This document shows positions 43,808-47,465 of a DNA stretch of 47,465 bases, one piece after another (position 1 is the first letter of the stretch; each line of letters opens with the position of its first letter). The position numbers were made by a program, and so were the translations under genes. Below the pieces are notes generated by a model. That model was given only the letters and a program-made list of their open reading frames with translations, ran no database searches and had not been told where the DNA came from. Source of the DNA: Ruminococcus sp. (GTDB taxonomy: Bacteria; Bacillota; Clostridia; Oscillospirales; Ruminococcaceae); the NCBI GenBank assembly GCA_015066745.1, contig SVNW01000021.1:1-47465 (forward strand). The letters are read 5' to 3'.

Positions 43808-46645
43808 ATGCAAAAAAATAGAAATGTATTGAATGTTAGACTAGTTATAATTATGTTGCTTTTGTATATATGTTTCCCAAATAACAAAAGTATTTATGCT
43901 TCCGGTGTAGATAATATAGTTGCAAGAGCGAATTATATGTACAATGCGACATGGGTATGTAAAAAACAAGTCAGCGGTTGGGGTGGAACCTTTTATGAAG
44001 GTAATACATATCATGTCCCATATGGACAACCGGTGACAGCTGGTAAATATGTGGGTTTTGGTGTTTCAGTGGAAGATTATCTTTCAGCAGCAGCAGATTC
44101 ATCAAGTGTTTTTTATACAGGACGTTCATATTGGTCTGGAACAGGAACAAAATCAACATATTATGCCTCTGACTGTTCAGCATTTGTTTCTTATTGTTGG
44201 GGAATTTCAAGAACAACAACAAGTGGATGGTCAAATTTAAATGTAACAAATTTGGGTGCGGCATCAAGTGTATCAAATCTAGATAAGCTGCAGCCGGGTG
44301 ATGCTTTAAATAAATCCGGAAGTCATATAGTTTTAGTTACAGCCGTTAATAGTGATGGAACTATTGAAATTACACAACAGACACCACCACAGATCAGAAG
44401 AGATACTCTTACAAAATCAAATGTATCAAAAAACTATTCTGGATATACGATATATAGGTATAACAACAGAGATAGTGTTCCAGCAGCACCTACTCTTACA
44501 CATACTCCTACACCAACTCCTACTACACAAAAAATTATTTGCTATCCAAAATGTGATTCAAGCTATACTTCACTTGTTGATGCACTAAAATCTATAGGTG
44601 TTGATAGTTCAAAAGAAAATCGTAAAAAAATAGCGGGAATAAATGGTATAACTAATTATGAATATACGGCTAAACAGAATGAAGAACTGTTAAATAAACT
44701 TAAAGACGGAAAACTTATAAAAGAAATAGTAAATGTTTCATGTACCATTCACACCTATGGTGGCTGGACAGTTCAGACGGCTGCTACATGTACAACAGAC
44801 GGTACTCAAACAAGAAAATGTACTGCTTGCGGATATACGGAGAGTGGAACTATCGCGAAAACAGGGCATAGTTATGGAAGCTGGACAGTATCAAAAGCGG
44901 CAACTTGTACAACAGACGGAACAAACACAAGGAAATGCTCAAAATGCGGAAATACAGAAACATCGACTATAGCGAAAACAGGACATAGTTACGGAAGCTG
45001 GACAGTATCAAAAGCAGCAACTTGTACAACAGACGGAACAAACACAAGAAAATGCTCAAAATGTGGAAATACAGAAACATCAGCAATAGCAAAAACAGGA
45101 CATAATTATGTTGATAATAACGTATCAGCTACATGTACCAAAGACGGAAAAACTGAAAAGAAATGTAAAAATTGTAATGATACAATAACTACTGTAATAA
45201 AAGCAACCGGTCATAAATATGGCGAATGGACAGTTTCTAAAAATGCTACTTGTACTTCTGATGGAGTAAAGACAAGAAAATGTTCGGTATGCGATGCATC
45301 TGAAACAGCAAGTGTTGCAAAAACAGGACACAATTATTCTGAAACTGTTATCAAACCTTCATGTACTACAAAAGGATATACATTGTATGAGTGCACAGTA
45401 TGTGAAGATGCTTATAAAGATAAATATACAGATTTTGCACCGCATAATTATGAATTAACAGATGATAAGAAGGCTGAATGTCTGAACTGTGGTAATGTTT
45501 GTACAATATTGTTTGAAGGCTCAGGAACACAGGAAGATCCGTTTAAGATATCAACAGCAAAAGATCTTTTTAATCTTGCGGAAGTAGTAAATAATAAGGA
45601 TACAAATAAGTTGTATAGTGAATGTTATTATGTTCAGACTGCAGATATAGATCTTCAGAATGAGAAATTTACACCGATAGGAATAAGACTTGTTGATGGA
45701 CTTGAAGCTGGATTAAGCTTCTTTGGTAGTTATAACGGACAGTATCATACTATAAAAAACCTTTATGTAGAAAGAAATGTCAAATTTGCAGGCTTGTTTG
45801 GTTCAGTAAAAGGAAGCGGTATTATAGAAAATCTTATCGTTGAAGGAAAAGTAGTTTCTAGTGGACCAGCTGTCGGCGGAATCATTGGTGAGATTTGTAA
45901 CGGAGGGGCAACAATAAGAAATTGTGCTTTTATCGGTGATGTTAGCAGTTCATCAAATGCTGTTGGCGGTGTTGTTGGTTATTTGTGGCTTAATGGAACT
46001 ATTGAAAATTGTTACCATAATGGAACTGTTACTAATACCGGTGAATCTCACGCCGGTGGTGTAGTAGGATCCACCGGTGGTGTAGTGGGAGCCATAACTG
46101 CAGGTAAAGAACTTGATACAAATACGAGTGTGAAAAAATGCTATCATATAGGTGAAATAAAAACGGCAGTTCCTGAACATGCTTCAACAATTGTAGGATT
46201 TTCGGAAGACTTAAGTGAAACAACAGGAAATGTAATAATTACTGATTGTTATGCTGTTAAAGGAGAAGCATACCAGGCTTTTGGCGGAACAGCTACACAA
46301 AAAGAGATAATAGAGATTTCTAATAATATGTTGAAAATTGCGTATATAGATCTTGGTAAACCGTTTGTACAGGCTCCGGATGATAGTATTAATAACGGAT
46401 ATCCGATATTTGAGTGGCAACTTGGTTCCGGTCAGACAGCACTTTCTATAGGTGATATAAACAATGATTTAAAATGTGATGTTACTGATCTTACATACAT
46501 TTCTCTTTACCTTCTCGGAGATGTTGAATTTGATGACTTGCAGAAAGATGCAGCTGATGTAAACGCTGATGGAGGTGTTGATATTGCGGATTTGGCTCAC
46601 TATAAGCAGTTTATTTCTAAGGATAATGTAGTTTTAGGCAAATAA
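43808..46645 (+). CDS. Secreted NlpC/P60- or CHAP-like hydrolase with Cys/His repeats, GLUG block and dockerin
   Basis: 945 residues. A signal peptide (about 1-33) precedes a papain-like hydrolase domain (about 35-220). ASDCSAFVSYCW carries the likely catalytic C123, and GSHIVLVT the H173; the fold is NlpC/P60 or amidase-like, so it probably cuts peptidoglycan peptides or amides. A Thr/Pro linker leads into the same wall module, seven C-x9-C-x2-C-H repeats, GLUG block and dockerin as in the GH25 protein (DINNDLKCDVTD, DVNADGGVDIAD). The GLUG block has an extra seven residues, GGVVGSTGGVVGA for GGVVGA. Ribosome site AGGAGGG. Confidence 0.9.
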   Translation: MQKNRNVLNVRLVIIMLLLYICFPNNKSIYASGVDNIVARANYMYNATWVCKKQVSGWGGTFYEGNTYHVPYGQPVTAGKYVGFGVSVEDYLSAAADSSSVFYTGRSYWSGTGTKSTYYASDCSAFVSYCWGISRTTTSGWSNLNVTNLGAASSVSNLDKLQPGDALNKSGSHIVLVTAVNSDGTIEITQQTPPQIRRDTLTKSNVSKNYSGYTIYRYNNRDSVPAAPTLTHTPTPTPTTQKIICYPKCDSSYTSLVDALKSIGVDSSKENRKKIAGINGITNYEYTAKQNEELLNKLKDGKLIKEIVNVSCTIHTYGGWTVQTAATCTTDGTQTRKCTACGYTESGTIAKTGHSYGSWTVSKAATCTTDGTNTRKCSKCGNTETSTIAKTGHSYGSWTVSKAATCTTDGTNTRKCSKCGNTETSAIAKTGHNYVDNNVSATCTKDGKTEKKCKNCNDTITTVIKATGHKYGEWTVSKNATCTSDGVKTRKCSVCDASETASVAKTGHNYSETVIKPSCTTKGYTLYECTVCEDAYKDKYTDFAPHNYELTDDKKAECLNCGNVCTILFEGSGTQEDPFKISTAKDLFNLAEVVNNKDTNKLYSECYYVQTADIDLQNEKFTPIGIRLVDGLEAGLSFFGSYNGQYHTIKNLYVERNVKFAGLFGSVKGSGIIENLIVEGKVVSSGPAVGGIIGEICNGGATIRNCAFIGDVSSSSNAVGGVVGYLWLNGTIENCYHNGTVTNTGESHAGGVVGSTGGVVGAITAGKELDTNTSVKKCYHIGEIKTAVPEHASTIVGFSEDLSETTGNVIITDCYAVKGEAYQAFGGTATQKEIIEISNNMLKIAYIDLGKPFVQAPDDSINNGYPIFEWQLGSGQTALSIGDINNDLKCDVTDLTYISLYLLGDVEFDDLQKDAADVNADGGVDIADLAHYKQFISKDNVVLGK

Positions 46646-46745
46646 TAACTCAAAAAGGACTGCGACCTTAAAGTCACAGTCCTTTAAAATTTTTATTAAT
46701 CTGTACACACACAATTACGTCCATTTGCTTTCGCTTTATATAGTG
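44531..46745 (+). repeat. 2.2-kb segmental repeat, right copy
   Basis: Partner of 41137-43330. It differs by scattered substitutions and a 21-bp tandem duplication near 46065-46090. The catalytic 5' parts of the two genes are unrelated, so the shared part acts as a movable 3' module. Confidence 0.9.
46654..46690. terminator. Bidirectional terminator
   Basis: Stem aaaggactgcgacctt / aaagtcacagtccttt with T-runs on both strands, between the convergent NlpC/P60-like and GGDEF genes. Confidence 0.85.
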
Positions 46746-47465
46746 CCGAATCAACACGGTCAAAAGCTTCACGCGGAGTTTCTTTTTTACTTACAACTTC
46801 CGTAACACCTATACTACAGGTGATATTACCCACAGTATCAAATTCGTATGACGCTATAGTGTCTTTTAAGTTTTCAGCGATTTTTACAGCTGATTCAAGA
46901 TCGGTATCGTAGCATAGTCCCATAAATTCTTCGCCACCCCATCTTCCGAGTGTTATGTTGTATTCGGAGAGTAGTTTGTTTGCGATTTCTGAGAGTGTTC
47001 TGAGAACTGCGTCGCCGATTGCGTGACCAAAACGGTCGTTTATTTTCTTGAAGTAGTCTATATCAAACATGATAAGAGAGAGCGGTTTCTTTTCAGTATT
47101 CTGGAGTTTCATCATAGAATGAAGTTCGTCTTCGATTTTTCCGTGGTTGAAGATTCCGGTGAGTGAATCTGTTATAGAAAGCGCTTCATATTTTTTCAGG
47201 TCTTCGATAAGTTTCATGGAGCTTTCGTGAATGTCCTGAACAGTGTAGACAAATTTGCAGTCTTCTTCATTGTAGGAATGTATTTTACTGAAAATAATTT
47301 TTACCCATATGTAGTTTCCGTTAAGATTTTGCATCTGACAGTCAAAAGAAATCGAACGTTTTGTTGTAAGGCTTGTTTTGAGAAATTCAGGTTCGGTATA
47401 TGTAAGAAATATCGGTCGGTCATCAGGGTAAATCATATTTACTATCATCATACGCCACTGGGAAT
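46696..47465 (-). CDS. PAS-GGDEF diguanylate cyclase (5' end cut by the window)
   Basis: Makes c-di-GMP from two GTP. The frame stays open upstream of the ATG at 47451 to the window edge (encoding SQWR before it), so the gene probably begins outside. Residues after that ATG form the end of a PAS domain (MIYPDDRPIFL, NGNYIWVKIIFSKI, FVYTVQDI). A GGDEF domain follows with SLTGIFNHGKIEDEL, FDIDYFKKINDRFGH and the active site GRWGGEEF. No RxxD inhibitory site is present five residues before GGEEF. The C-terminus is KANGRNCVCTD. The enzyme should be active and free of product inhibition at that site. Confidence 0.92.
   Translation of the reverse strand, partial: SQWRMMIVNMIYPDDRPIFLTYTEPEFLKTSLTTKRSISFDCQMQNLNGNYIWVKIIFSKIHSYNEEDCKFVYTVQDIHESSMKLIEDLKKYEALSITDSLTGIFNHGKIEDELHSMMKLQNTEKKPLSLIMFDIDYFKKINDRFGHAIGDAVLRTLSEIANKLLSEYNITLGRWGGEEFMGLCYDTDLESAVKIAENLKDTIASYEFDTVGNITCSIGVTEVVSKKETPREAFDRVDSALYKAKANGRNCVCTD

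Noticed and set aside
33875..46695. Accessory block as an insertion sequence, prophage or integrative element
   Set aside because: No transposase, integrase, phage structural gene, tRNA target or flanking attachment repeat is seen; only base composition and segmental repeats set it apart.

Overview
The window looks like a chromosomal segment of a cellulosome-forming, sporulating Firmicute of the Ruminococcus (Oscillospiraceae) type. The reasons are a giant multi-cohesin scaffoldin with a C-terminal dockerin, several further dockerin-bearing secreted proteins, a Bacillus/Clostridium-like yicC-to-spoVM housekeeping cluster, strong AGGAGG-type ribosome sites and frequent TTG starts. A species cannot be assigned from the sequence alone. 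It does not show the scaC-scaA-scaB-cttA-scaE gene order known from R. flavefaciens.

Layout. (1) 1-8014: the tail of an upstream gene, a terminator, a 770-bp non-coding stretch with a strong promoter and a long, possibly structured leader, then a 2352-residue scaffoldin. It has twelve cohesins of three sequence classes and a dockerin. (2) 8043-12172, minus strand: an aroB-aroA-aroC operon (shikimate pathway) ending with a DUF4364 gene, driven by a perfect-consensus promoter. (3) 12193-27216, plus strand: yicC, remA, gmk, rpoZ, priA, def, fmt, rsmB, rlmN, prpC, prkC, rsgA, a second PASTA kinase and the 28-codon spoVM, largely overlapping or closely spaced. This matches the Bacillus order except that coaBC, rpe and thiN are absent and a second kinase sits after rsgA. 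(4) 27260-33874: a small membrane protein, a SpoIVFB-like protease, the TIGR03960/TIGR03936 radical-SAM pair, an AlkD-like protein, a nitroreductase, a DUF3048 lipoprotein and a C39-like protein. (5) 33.9-46.7 kb: an AT-rich accessory block with an HTH-like regulator, a three-gene operon of secreted dockerin proteins (M23 peptidase, GLUG protein, GH25 lysozyme), a 50-residue ORF and a dockerin-bearing NlpC/P60-like protein. (6) From 46696, minus strand: a PAS-GGDEF protein cut by the window end.

How the parts fit. The scaffoldin and the four dockerin proteins point to a protein-assembly system outside the cell. The unusual part is that three of the four non-scaffoldin dockerin proteins carry peptidoglycan hydrolase domains and none carries a plant-polysaccharide enzyme. 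Their regulatory regions share an ~80-bp non-coding element, also found in front of the HTH-like gene, which suggests a small co-regulated island. The GH25 and NlpC/P60 genes share a 2.2-kb near-identical 3' segment, so a catalytic head appears to have been swapped onto a common cell-wall/GLUG/dockerin chassis.
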